The position numbers and the translations under genes are program-made. This document shows positions 8,442 through 16,301 of a stretch of DNA of 34,388 nucleotides, piece by piece (position 1 is the stretch's first letter; each line of letters begins with the position of its first letter). The notes under the pieces were generated by a model. That model ran no database searches and was not told the DNA's origin. It was given only the letters and a program-made list of their open reading frames with translations. This DNA is from JAFLCA01 sp041907145 (GTDB lineage: Bacteria > Bdellovibrionota_C > UBA2361 > JAFLCA01), in NCBI GenBank assembly GCA_041907145.1, contig JAYRHW010000149.1, forward strand, positions 1-34,388, read 5' to 3'.

Positions 8442-10286
8442 CTATTCGTAAAAGCCATGGTTCATAGGCATGCGCCTACCGATTCCGTACGCATGCGGAG
8501 TCACTCGCAGCGCCGGCGGCATTTGCCGGCTCTTCCATTCGAATTCATCGCTGCGCACAAAGATGTTGCGAATGGCCTTCTCTGAGATCTGCCCGCGATA
8601 TCGCTCAAGAGCCTCAGTCAGAGTGACGCCAGTTTCGAATATTTCGCGGGCTATCGGAGCAATCACCTGAGGAGGAGCACCCATTACATTTTCGTCCGCC
8701 TGGTCCGGCTTGAGTTCTGCCGAGGGGATACGATCAATAGTGCTTTGAGGAATGATCTCGCGTCCGGCGCGCTCGTTGATAAAGCGAGACAAGGCATAGA
8801 CTCTGTCCTTATCGACATCGCCCAGAACACTAAAGCCGCCTGTCATGTCCCCGTATATGGTGCAGTTGTTGAGGATAAGCTCAGTCTTGTTGCCCGTGTT
8901 GACCATGAGTCCACCAAGCTTGTTGCCGTAGGCCATTATGTTCGTCATTCGAATACGGGCTTGAATGTTCTCTTCGGTTACATCCTCCGGCTTCGCTGCA
9001 AATTCCGGATCGGCACGCAAGGAGCTCTCGACGGCATCGGTTTCCGGCTTGATCGGAACAATTTTGCACGGGATGCCGAGATTTTCGGCTAGCTTGAGTG
9101 CGTCGTTGAAGGTGCCCGTTGATGAGTACTGCGAGGGCATGGTAAGCCCCAGCACCTTGTCAGGCCCCAGCGCCTCGACACACAGGGCGGCAACCAGCGC
9201 GGAGTCGATCCCGCCGCTCAGGCCAATGATCGCGCGGGGTACGGGTGCTCCCGTAATACGTCCGCGCCGCGAAAAATAATCGCGGATGCCCATCACCAGC
9301 GCATCATGCAGCTCCGCGACATCCGGAACTTGCGGGATTTGCATCTCCTTCTGTCCGGCGACGTCGACTATCAATAGGTCATCTTGGAAGCCCTTTGCCA
9401 TGCCGAGAAGCTTTCCGCCCTTGGCCATGACCATGCTGCGCCCATCAAAGAGCACCTCGCCCTCGAATCCGTCGTAACCGCCAACGAGATTGGCATAAAT
9501 AAAGGGGACCCCATTCTTCTCCGCTGCGGACTGAACCAGGCCCGCTCGTACGGGCAGCTTTCGCACATGGAAGGGAGAAGCCGAGAGGTTGACAATCAGC
9601 TCAGCCCCCTTTGAGACCAGCTCACTAGTCGGATCGATGCTGTAGCCGTCAGACCACAAATCTTCACAGATCTCGGTTCCAATTTTCACACCACCGACGT
9701 TGACGACTTTGCGCTCTCGGCCCGGCACGAAATGGCGATCCTCATCGAATATTTCGTAGGTTGGCAGCAAGCTCTTGTGCTGCACGTCGACGACCTTTCC
9801 GTCGTGAATGATGGCGGCCGCGTTATACAGAACAGGCCTGCCACCCGGGCGCGTGGTGTGCGGCGCAGGCTCGACAAAACCAACGATCGCCGTGATGCCA
9901 GCGGTCGCTTCCCGAATACGCTGCAGAGCTTCGAGGTTCCTCGCGATGTAACGCGGGTTGTAAAACAGATCCATGCACTGGTAGCCGGTGATGGTGAGTT
10001 CCGGAAATACCACCAGCGATGCGCCGGCCGCCCTCGCCTTGCCGATATACTCGATAATCTTTTCTGCGTTCTTCTCTATGTGGCCTGGATAGGTGGCGAT
10101 CTGAGCGATAGCTACCCGGTGCTCTCGCTCAGTGGTTAGCAGGGAGCGGCTGACTGCCTCCGCCGCCTCCGACATTCCGGCCTCGGCCCTAACAATGCCT
10201 GGCAAGTCGCCTACAACGTCGGCTGCCGGTTCGATGGCCGTCAATTCTGCGGCTGCCCGCCCTATTTCCTGTTCCGTCCTTCCCAT
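8442..10286 (-). CDS. nadE: Glutamine-dependent NAD+ synthetase
   Basis: This 614-residue two-domain enzyme makes NAD from deamido-NAD, ATP and glutamine. The N-terminal nitrilase-type glutaminase starts near residue 57 (HRVAIAQIATYPG) and shows its triad: Glu96 in VVFPELTITGYQ, Lys171 in QHKSLLPTYEIFDE and Cys207 in GTEICEDLW. The C-terminal synthetase has the ATP-binding P-loop SGGIDS (357-362), followed by TMPSQYSS. About 55 residues precede the glutaminase domain and have no known role. The start at 10286 follows AGGAGAG. It is the first gene of the leftward NAD operon and diverges from pncB, so both transcripts begin in the same 174-bp region. That arrangement suggests shared control of nicotinate salvage. 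Confidence 0.96.
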   Translation of the reverse strand: MGRTEQEIGRAAAELTAIEPAADVVGDLPGIVRAEAGMSEAAEAVSRSLLTTEREHRVAIAQIATYPGHIEKNAEKIIEYIGKARAAGASLVVFPELTITGYQCMDLFYNPRYIARNLEALQRIREATAGITAIVGFVEPAPHTTRPGGRPVLYNAAAIIHDGKVVDVQHKSLLPTYEIFDEDRHFVPGRERKVVNVGGVKIGTEICEDLWSDGYSIDPTSELVSKGAELIVNLSASPFHVRKLPVRAGLVQSAAEKNGVPFIYANLVGGYDGFEGEVLFDGRSMVMAKGGKLLGMAKGFQDDLLIVDVAGQKEMQIPQVPDVAELHDALVMGIRDYFSRRGRITGAPVPRAIIGLSGGIDSALVAALCVEALGPDKVLGLTMPSQYSSTGTFNDALKLAENLGIPCKIVPIKPETDAVESSLRADPEFAAKPEDVTEENIQARIRMTNIMAYGNKLGGLMVNTGNKTELILNNCTIYGDMTGGFSVLGDVDKDRVYALSRFINERAGREIIPQSTIDRIPSAELKPDQADENVMGAPPQVIAPIAREIFETGVTLTEALERYRGQISEKAIRNIFVRSDEFEWKSRQMPPALRVTPHAYGIGRRMPMNHGFYE

Positions 10287-10394
10287 GATCTGCTCTCCTA
10301 ACCATCAGCGTTCGATATGTCCGTTCTGCGACATTTGCTGCGAACCGCCTATCGCATCTACTGATGCGCAGGCAGCAGCCCCTGCAATGTGCAT

Positions 10395-10456
10395 TATTAC
10401 ATTTGATTTGTAGTTTCTATAATTTTGCCGATACTGCTGAAAATACAGCTCGGAGG
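10395..10456 (+). promoter_or_regulatory. Probable pncB promoter and ribosome-binding site
   Basis: A perfect TATAAT lies at 10418-10423. The -35 region is weak (TTATTA at 10394-10399 with 18-bp spacing is the best fit). GGAGG at 10452-10456 sits 4 nt before the pncB ATG and decides that start over an upstream TTG. The weak -35 in a divergent region between two NAD operons would fit activator control, but no clear regulator site was found. Confidence 0.5.
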
Positions 10457-10460
10457 CTTT

Positions 10461-11780
10461 ATGGAAATAACAATCAACACACAGCCGGTAACATCGGAAG
10501 TAGCGCAGGCAGCAAATTCCTCCTTGGCGGGACTCAAATGCGCTCCGGCCTTGGGAGGAGCGGAAGCGGTTCGCGCCAAGATGGCGCTCTTGCCGGAAAG
10601 TCATGCTCCGTATACCGATCTCTATTTTCTCAATACTGCGAACATCCTCCGGGCCGAAGGTCTAAACCCCTGGGTACGGGCTCAAGTCATCATTCGCAAA
10701 GGTCCTGGCGAGGTCGGCGGTATTGATGAAGCAGTGGCGATATTGACCAAGTACTCAAAGCTTGCCGAACACGGCGGCAGCGTAAAGGCACTCAAAGACG
10801 GAGATCGATTCGAATCCGGCGAGGCCCTCTTGACCATCGAAGGTCCTATCCAAGATATCGTCGAACTAGAGACCATGTACCTGGGAGCAATCAGTGCTGC
10901 CACCACGCGGGCGACCGATGGGATTGATTCCATCGATCCCGCTGCAGTTGAGGCTCGCATGCGCGCAGTGGTGGAAGCGGCTGGTGATCGTCCCGTTATC
11001 TATATGGGTGCTCGGCACTGGCATTATCTCGAAGACCCAGCCATCTCTCTGGCTGCGTTTCGCGGCGGCGCAAGCAACTGTTCAACTGCGGCGGGGGCAG
11101 TCATGGTTGGGAAACAGGCAGTTGGAACCATTCCCCACGTGCTTGAAAACATCATGGCTTGGAAGTATGGCAAAGATCAGGCCACGGTTGAGGCCACCAA
11201 GGCTTTCGATCGCTGCATGAGCAGAGCCGTCGGTCGCATTGCTCTCATCGATTACAACAATCATGAGATTGACGACGCCCTTGCTACTGCTGGGGCCCTA
11301 GGCAAAAAGCTGGCCGCAGTACGCGTGGATACCTGCGGGGAGAATATCGCTCAGGGGGCCCTACTATCCCCCTTCAGCGAAGGCGCCTTGAAGCTTAAGG
11401 CGGCCGGGCTTCCGCTGCCAGGACTAGAACACCCCGACGCCAAATACTGGTACGGGAATGGGGTTACAGTAAGCGGAGTATACGCACTACGTACGGCCCT
11501 CGATAAGGCCGGGTTCCCTGCGGTGCAAATCGTGCTCTCCAGCGGATTTGGCGACACGGCCAAGATTCGGGCCTTTCTCGCAGCCGAACGAATTCTTGGC
11601 GTCCGGCTCGTGGACACCTTCGGAGTTGGGGGAGTCTTTGATTCGCGAGCTGCCAAGATGGATATCGTAGCGGTCGGTGAAAGCAAAGACGCACTAATCC
11701 CGATTGCCAAGGCGGGGCGAGGAGAACGGCCGAATGCTAGGCTCGAATCCCGTTCACTCCCATTGTCATTAACGGCGTAA
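10461..11780 (+). CDS. pncB: Nicotinate phosphoribosyltransferase
   Basis: It joins nicotinate to PRPP to form nicotinate mononucleotide, the substrate of NadD. The 439-residue protein has the family landmarks in order: TDLYFLNTANIL near the N-terminus, IEGPIQDIVELET, GARHWHY (183-189), GGASNCSTAAG (202-212), GTIPHVLE (222-229) with its conserved histidine, the acidic IDYNNHEIDDAL stretch, RVDTCGEN, and LSSGFGD near the end. The form with GARHWHY and GGASNCSTA resembles the shorter archaeal/Gram-positive type rather than E. coli PncB. It runs opposite to nadE. Only 2 bp separate its stop from the next start, so it is co-transcribed with the Nudix-like gene. It supplies the one step missing from the leftward operon. 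Confidence 0.92.
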   Translation: MEITINTQPVTSEVAQAANSSLAGLKCAPALGGAEAVRAKMALLPESHAPYTDLYFLNTANILRAEGLNPWVRAQVIIRKGPGEVGGIDEAVAILTKYSKLAEHGGSVKALKDGDRFESGEALLTIEGPIQDIVELETMYLGAISAATTRATDGIDSIDPAAVEARMRAVVEAAGDRPVIYMGARHWHYLEDPAISLAAFRGGASNCSTAAGAVMVGKQAVGTIPHVLENIMAWKYGKDQATVEATKAFDRCMSRAVGRIALIDYNNHEIDDALATAGALGKKLAAVRVDTCGENIAQGALLSPFSEGALKLKAAGLPLPGLEHPDAKYWYGNGVTVSGVYALRTALDKAGFPAVQIVLSSGFGDTAKIRAFLAAERILGVRLVDTFGVGGVFDSRAAKMDIVAVGESKDALIPIAKAGRGERPNARLESRSLPLSLTA

Positions 11781-11782
11781 TT

Positions 11783-13075
11783 ATGCTGAATCCCGTTGAG
11801 GCCCCTAAGGAGGCCTGTTCTCCGCAAGAAGACTCTCCCAGTAGTATGCTGTCCGCCCCCTTGCCTCACCGGCACGACCCCGCAGGTAGAGAGCCCCGGC
11901 TTGGACATTTCGATGTCACCTTCCTTAATCGGGACGGCAAGCGCGTAGGGAGTCACACCTTCTCATTTGAGTGCTCAACGCAAGATAGCTGCGAGGCAGT
12001 CGTCTATTCTTACGAACGAGGCAAACTATGCCTCGCGTTGGAGGACCGCCCTCCGTTTGGACTGCACGCGCGACCTACCCTTCCTGTACTGAGGGAGAAA
12101 GAGGGCTCGGCCATGTTGTTGTCGCTGCCTCAAGCGGTGTCTAGCGAACGAGGCTACCTAGGAGGTCCCTATCTTCCCAGCGCCGGATCCTCGACAGAGT
12201 TGTGCACCCTGGTTCCCATGCCGGTCGCAGTCGCTGGAGCTCGGTACCATGGAATGAGCATGATTCCGGTGGACTCCATTCTGTCCCGCTATCTGCAGGG
12301 AATCCCGGTAAATACCAGAGTCGTGCTGGCGGCTCTGCGTCTAGCGGATTTTTTGGGTTATCACTTACCTAATACACTCCAACTGGGGCACAACTCCGGC
12401 CAACTTGGGCCATTGTGCCGCCACGTGTTTCGGGCCAATGCCGAGCAGCTTCGCAGACACCTACTGGCGCCGCCCAGCGACTCAGCAGCGGCCTACACCC
12501 TAGTCTGCACGCGCGGCAAGGCTCCGCAGGAGAGCTTCATGAACTTCCGGCAAGTTATAGAGGCCTCCGATACCGAAGTACTGGTTCGTAAAGGAATCGA
12601 CGCTGTGGATGTTGGCGCGTACACCTGGGATGGCAAGGAGCTGAGCATGGTGCTCAAGAGAGGGTTGAGACCGGTCTTAGCGGCTCGCAAGATACTTCGC
12701 GGCGATAACCCCGGCCCCACAGAGGCCCTCGCCTATGAGGGAATAGCCGAATCGCTCGAAGGCGAGACCACACTGACCGAGATCGGCGAACGAGCTGCCC
12801 AAGGGGTTCGGGAGGAGGCTGGAATCGAGCCCTGCAGCACTCCACTTTATGTGGGGTCAAGCTTTCCCACTCCGACAAAGCATGCAGAACGGGTGTTCAA
12901 CTTCCTCGTAGAAGTAGACCCCCGCCGCGCGATTGACGCCGATCATACCGTGGATGAGCGGGTAGACGTCTTTGTAGTGCCGGTTGAAGAAGTCTTGGCG
13001 CTCTGTAACGACGGCACAATCAAGGATCCCCGGTTAGAGATTAATGCCCGCCTCCTAGCAAGCCATGCTCGCTAA
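11783..13075 (+). CDS. Tandem Nudix-like protein downstream of pncB
   Basis: The 430-residue protein seems to hold two Nudix folds. The C-terminal one (about 270-425) is the clearer: GKELSMVLKRGLRPVLAAR (284-302), then an eroded box around GERAAQGVREEAGI (335-348), then FPTPTKHAERVFNFLVEVD and a terminal DERVDVFVVPVEEV. In the box consensus REUxEExGU, the leading Arg-Glu is Gln-Gly (340-341) while Glu344-Glu345 remain. The N-terminal one (about 40-155) has GKLCLALEDRPP and GGPYLPSAGSSTEL in the place of the PSPG loop of ADP-ribose pyrophosphatases, with no Nudix box. Partial loss of the box suggests altered or lost hydrolysis. Coupling to pncB, 2 bp away, suggests a job tied to NAD or ADP-ribose. 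The Nudix call for the C-terminal half is fairly safe, for the N-terminal half tentative. Confidence 0.65.
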   Translation: MLNPVEAPKEACSPQEDSPSSMLSAPLPHRHDPAGREPRLGHFDVTFLNRDGKRVGSHTFSFECSTQDSCEAVVYSYERGKLCLALEDRPPFGLHARPTLPVLREKEGSAMLLSLPQAVSSERGYLGGPYLPSAGSSTELCTLVPMPVAVAGARYHGMSMIPVDSILSRYLQGIPVNTRVVLAALRLADFLGYHLPNTLQLGHNSGQLGPLCRHVFRANAEQLRRHLLAPPSDSAAAYTLVCTRGKAPQESFMNFRQVIEASDTEVLVRKGIDAVDVGAYTWDGKELSMVLKRGLRPVLAARKILRGDNPGPTEALAYEGIAESLEGETTLTEIGERAAQGVREEAGIEPCSTPLYVGSSFPTPTKHAERVFNFLVEVDPRRAIDADHTVDERVDVFVVPVEEVLALCNDGTIKDPRLEINARLLASHAR

Positions 13076-13121
13076 GCGGGGGTGGCTTCCCGACTGACTG
13101 ACGCGCAAATAGGGGCGAAAA

Positions 13122-13242
13122 TGCTTTGTAGAAAAGCCCGCAGCCGAGGCGCGCAAGCGAGGTCGACCGAGACATTACGGTGGGTAAGTCGCAGGGAGCC
13201 CGAGTGATGCGCAACGAAGGATCCGGGGTTTTCTACAGAGCA
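13122..13242. repeat. 121-bp palindromic element (possible REP/MITE-like or structured RNA)
   Basis: The arms at 13122-13139 and 13225-13242 are inverted repeats matching at 16 of 18 positions, plus one G-U wobble if transcribed. Between them lies a GC-rich core with GCGCGCAAGCGAGGTCGAC and, near the right arm, GCGCAACGAAGGATCC. The AGCGAGGTCGA/CGAAGGATC wording recalls palindromic repeats that are dispersed in many bacterial genomes and associated with REP-type (Y1) transposases. No other copy is seen in this window and no transposase is nearby. It could equally be a leader RNA for the next gene. Confidence 0.5.
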
Positions 13243-13291
13243 GGACGAAAACTATTTGCGGTCTTGTGCCAGATCGTTAATCTTATGCCCC

Positions 13292-14407
13292 ATGAACAAG
13301 AAAACTCTGAACAAGCTCTCCCCAGCCCTACGCGACATGATCTCCCATGACAATAACCGCAAACTGGACCGCATAAGCAAAACTGCAGCCCTCCCGGCCT
13401 ATGTGTCACGGCGCAAGGACCGAGTAAGTGCCTTTGCCGAGCGTACGCTGAACCATTGTAACGGCGGCTCAACAATGGACGCGGCCCTCTGGTTAAAGCG
13501 GCATCTAAAACAGGGAGGGAAACTTGTTGTCACTATTGCTGGAGCGCTCAGTTCGTTCCAAGTCGGCATCATGCTGGCAGAGCTGATTCGCCAAAATAAG
13601 GTGCATCTGGTATCAGCCACCGGCGCAAACCACGAGGAGTCTTACTATCGCTACGTGGCGCACTCACACTACGCCTATATCCCCCGCTATACCGAGCTCA
13701 CTCCAAAACAAGAAGCTGAGCTTCGCGATGCCGGACTACGCAGAATTACCGACACCTTTCTGCCTGAGGATGAATCTGTCCGCATCATGGAGCCGCATTT
13801 ACTCAAAATGTGGCAGCAGGCGGAAAAGCGTGGACAGAGTCATTTCCCGCACGAATATTTCCGCCGCTTATTCGCTGAAAATCTGATTAAGCCCGACGCT
13901 GAAGCAAACCCGAACGATTGCTGGGCCTATGCCTGCTACCAGAAGAACATCCCGGTAGTCATCCCAGGCTTCGAGGACTCCACGATGGGGAATATCTTTG
14001 CAAGCTACACGTACGATGGCCCCCATAAGAAGAAAGGAACACCAACGGTGGCCCGTTCAGTAATGAAGAGTGGCTTGGATTATTTCCACTTGATGTATGA
14101 TTGGTATCTCAAGGAATCCAAGAAGTCTCCAATAGCGTTCCTGCAGCTAGGCGGCGGCATCGCTGCGGATTTCCCGATCTGCGTGGTGCCGTCCATCAAG
14201 CACGACTTGCACCTGCATAAGGTGCGAGACTGGGCTGGATTTATAGAAATCGGCTCGTCCCCTATGTCGTATGGTTCCTACTCGGGAGCTGGAGGAAAGG
14301 AGAAAATCACCTGGGATAAACTTTCGACCGAGAGTTATTACCAGATTATCCAAAGCGACGTTACCGTCGCTTTCCCTTGGATTGCCGCGGTGTTACTCGA
14401 TTTATAG
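13292..14407 (+). CDS. Deoxyhypusine synthase-like protein (bacterial DHS family)
   Basis: This 371-residue protein aligns by eye with deoxyhypusine synthase through most of its length. LVVTIAGALSSFQVG and VSATGANHEES occupy the places of the NAD-binding TAGG segments. IPVVIPGFEDSTMGN matches the IPVxxPxxxDxSxGD region and LQLGGGIAADF the glycine-rich loop. TWDK (Lys343) stands where the enzyme lysine that carries the butylamine intermediate is found. Eukaryotic and archaeal enzymes modify eIF5A with spermidine and NAD. Bacteria lack eIF5A, and bacterial relatives are thought to act on small polyamines, for example as homospermidine synthase. The ATG at 13292 is chosen over an upstream TTG, giving the usual family N-terminus; no clear Shine-Dalgarno is seen. 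It follows the NAD locus after a palindromic element, so separate transcription is likely. Confidence 0.85.
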   Translation: MNKKTLNKLSPALRDMISHDNNRKLDRISKTAALPAYVSRRKDRVSAFAERTLNHCNGGSTMDAALWLKRHLKQGGKLVVTIAGALSSFQVGIMLAELIRQNKVHLVSATGANHEESYYRYVAHSHYAYIPRYTELTPKQEAELRDAGLRRITDTFLPEDESVRIMEPHLLKMWQQAEKRGQSHFPHEYFRRLFAENLIKPDAEANPNDCWAYACYQKNIPVVIPGFEDSTMGNIFASYTYDGPHKKKGTPTVARSVMKSGLDYFHLMYDWYLKESKKSPIAFLQLGGGIAADFPICVVPSIKHDLHLHKVRDWAGFIEIGSSPMSYGSYSGAGGKEKITWDKLSTESYYQIIQSDVTVAFPWIAAVLLDL

Positions 14408-14446
14408 GCTCTCGCCGGCTGTCGCTTTTAGCCCTCTCAGTCGCTT

Positions 14447-14475
14447 TTGAGTAGCGTTCACACCTGCCGTATACT
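14447..14475 (+). promoter_or_regulatory. Sigma-70-type promoter of the cyclase-like gene
   Basis: TTGAGT (14447-14452) and TATACT (14470-14475) are separated by exactly 17 bp. CTGAC-AAAC-GTCAG (14474-14487), a perfect inverted repeat, overlaps the end of the -10 box and the predicted start of transcription, where a bound regulator would block initiation. The leader to the cyclase ATG is about 155 nt. Confidence 0.6.
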
Positions 14476-14513
14476 GACAAACGTCAGCGTAGTTCAGTCT
14501 TGGTAGTTCCCCC

Positions 14514-14651
14514 ATGCAGGAAGTTCAACAGCATACCGCTTCTCAGCCAGGGCTTCATTTCGTCGAAGCTAACCACCGCCGCGAGCTGAGCAATTTAGGG
14601 GGGAAATTTTTTGCTGGACCTGAGCGAGGAAGGGGTACATGGGGATACTAG
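14514..14651 (+). CDS. Possible 45-codon upstream ORF overlapping the cyclase start
   Basis: An ATG at 14514, about 35 nt past the predicted transcription start, opens a 45-codon frame that ends 13 bp inside the cyclase gene in another frame. No Shine-Dalgarno precedes it and the peptide is not recognisable. It could be a leader peptide coupling translation, but chance is as likely. Confidence 0.15.
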   Translation: MQEVQQHTASQPGLHFVEANHRRELSNLGGKFFAGPERGRGTWGY

Positions 14652-15466
14652 AACAGCCAGAGGGGCTTCGATTCAACCCACTGGGCGACTTGTCCATTAT
14701 TGACAGCGAAGCTTCCATCGCGTTTGAGCGCCGCAGTTTACCAGAAGTCACAGCTGTTGAAATTCCAGAAATTCCCAGCGGATTACGAAGCATTTACCTA
14801 AGTGGCCGAGATTTGCCGAGCGGGCCAATCGCGTCGGACGTTGAAAATGTAGATCCGCGCATTAGAGTTGAGAAATCTTCCTCTTCATCCACGGAAGGGG
14901 AATTAAGTCAGTACCTTGGTAAAATCATCAGTCCCTGGATGGCAGCCGCAAGCGAACGACGACATATTGATGCCGCGGTAATGGTGGTCGATATCGTTGA
15001 TTCTACGAGTTTTTTGGAAGAGATTGAGCGACGGGGCATGTTTGCCAGCGCTGTCCTCGAACAAATATTCAGCCCGCTCGCTGAAGCGGTACGCGTTGCT
15101 GGAGGCGAATGCACAGCAGTGATCGGCGATGCCTTGTCTGCAATCTTCACCCGCGCTCCCGCGGCTTGGAATGCTCTCAATGCTGCTATGAGCATTCAGG
15201 AACAAAGATCTCAGGATCTTCAAGCCGGACTTTTGAGGCCCTGCATGAGGATAGGCCTTTCATATGGAAAGGTTGAATTTCACTCTTTAGCCAACGACGT
15301 TCAGCCGCGAGCAATTGGCTCGGTGGTCAACCGCGCCTTTCATTGCGCCTCCGGCAAGTGCGAGGCAGAACGGCTCCCTGATACCGACTCAGGATTTACA
15401 GTCTTGATTGACAAACCGTTCCGAGAGCAAGTCGATTTGCCCTATCTGGTGACAGTTAGGCCCTAA
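14639..15466 (+). CDS. Class III adenylate/guanylate cyclase-like protein with incomplete active site
   Basis: The C-terminal part (about 108-275) is a class III nucleotide cyclase homology domain. The two metal-binding aspartates are present: D118 in VVDIVDSTSF and D164 in VIGDAL. MRIGLSYGKV and IGSVVNRAF follow in the expected order. By hand alignment, the purine-selecting lysine before the GD motif is Ala160, and the transition-state arginine of the usual VNxAAR segment is replaced (VNRAFH). Activity on ATP is therefore uncertain. Residues 1-100 are unassigned, with a serine-rich linker near 80-86; no membrane segment is seen. The start at 14639 follows GGAAGGGG. It converges on a CRP-family gene, overlapping by 11 bp, which suggests a cyclic-nucleotide pair. 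Confidence 0.75.
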   Translation: MGILEQPEGLRFNPLGDLSIIDSEASIAFERRSLPEVTAVEIPEIPSGLRSIYLSGRDLPSGPIASDVENVDPRIRVEKSSSSSTEGELSQYLGKIISPWMAAASERRHIDAAVMVVDIVDSTSFLEEIERRGMFASAVLEQIFSPLAEAVRVAGGECTAVIGDALSAIFTRAPAAWNALNAAMSIQEQRSQDLQAGLLRPCMRIGLSYGKVEFHSLANDVQPRAIGSVVNRAFHCASGKCEAERLPDTDSGFTVLIDKPFREQVDLPYLVTVRP

Positions 15467-16139
15467 CAAAGATTGATTTTCCTTCCTGCTGAATTTCTCC
15501 TGCTTGTTCTAACAAGCTCAGAGCGCGGCTGATCACCTCCCGCGAGGTGCCTACCAGACGAGCAAGTTCCGCATGGGTCGGCCGCTCTCGAATGAGATAA
15601 TAGTTCTCATGAAGTGAGGCAGTTTGAGGCTCCAAAGCGCGCAAGGCGTGCAATACTCGTGACGGGATATCTTCCGTGGCTATGTCAAAGAGCTTGTAGG
15701 TAGAGTGGGACAGCCGCAAGGCCATAGCCTTCATTATGAAAGCGGCAAAGTTCGGAACCTCAGCCAGCCTACGCCTAAATTCGGAAACCGATATTTCGGC
15801 TACTAAGCAGTCTGTTCGGCATACCACGTCAGCGGTGCGGGGAACCCCGCCCAAGGCACTTACTTCCCCCACGACATCGCCGGGCCCTATTCGATTGAGC
15901 ACGATTGATTTCCCGCGTACCGTCGTGCGAGAGACCTCGAGCTGTCCCTCAAGCACTATGAAGAAATTATCGGCCGGCGCCTTAGCACGAACGAGGTAAG
16001 CGCCGCGGGAGAGAGATCTGCTCCGTGCCCCCCGAAGCAGAGCCTTAGATTCAGCGTCGCTAAGCGTAGAAAAAATACCTTCGGTTGGCTTACTCGAGAA
16101 GCCAAATATTACTGGTTTTCGCGCGGCTTTTGTGGCCAT
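15456..16139 (-). CDS. CRP/FNR-family transcriptional regulator
   Basis: The 227-residue protein has an N-terminal cyclic-nucleotide-binding barrel and a C-terminal winged helix. The phosphate-binding cassette GEVSALGGVPRTADV (91-105) keeps the Gly-Glu and Arg-(Ser/Thr) residues that hold cAMP in E. coli CRP. The helix-turn-helix spans about 186-208. Its recognition helix TSREVISRAL places Arg200, Glu201 and Arg205 exactly like CRP Arg180, Glu181 and Arg185, the residues that read TGTGA. It lacks the cysteine cluster of FNR. A site of the form TGTGA-N6-TCACA occurs about 2.5 kb away at 18654. A short N-terminal extension of about 20 residues is unassigned. The adjacent cyclase-like gene suggests a cAMP or cGMP ligand. 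Confidence 0.9.
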   Translation of the reverse strand: MATKAARKPVIFGFSSKPTEGIFSTLSDAESKALLRGARSRSLSRGAYLVRAKAPADNFFIVLEGQLEVSRTTVRGKSIVLNRIGPGDVVGEVSALGGVPRTADVVCRTDCLVAEISVSEFRRRLAEVPNFAAFIMKAMALRLSHSTYKLFDIATEDIPSRVLHALRALEPQTASLHENYYLIRERPTHAELARLVGTSREVISRALSLLEQAGEIQQEGKSIFVRA

Positions 16140-16301
16140 AGAATTCTTTTAGGTTAAGCCTGTTCCGGCCGCTAATCAAATGAACGAATAAGTGCCTGAA
16201 GGGAGGATGAAAGACGGGAGAAGGAGGATAGATCCGGGGGCTTTTTGCAGAAAAGGGGCGTCAAGAAAGTGCAACTCAGAACTAACCTTGACGCCGCGCT
16301 C

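Noticed and set aside
14514..14651. Leader peptide gene for the cyclase
   Set aside because: The frame overlaps the cyclase start and follows a promoter, but it has no ribosome-binding site and no recognisable peptide. Kept only as a low-confidence feature.
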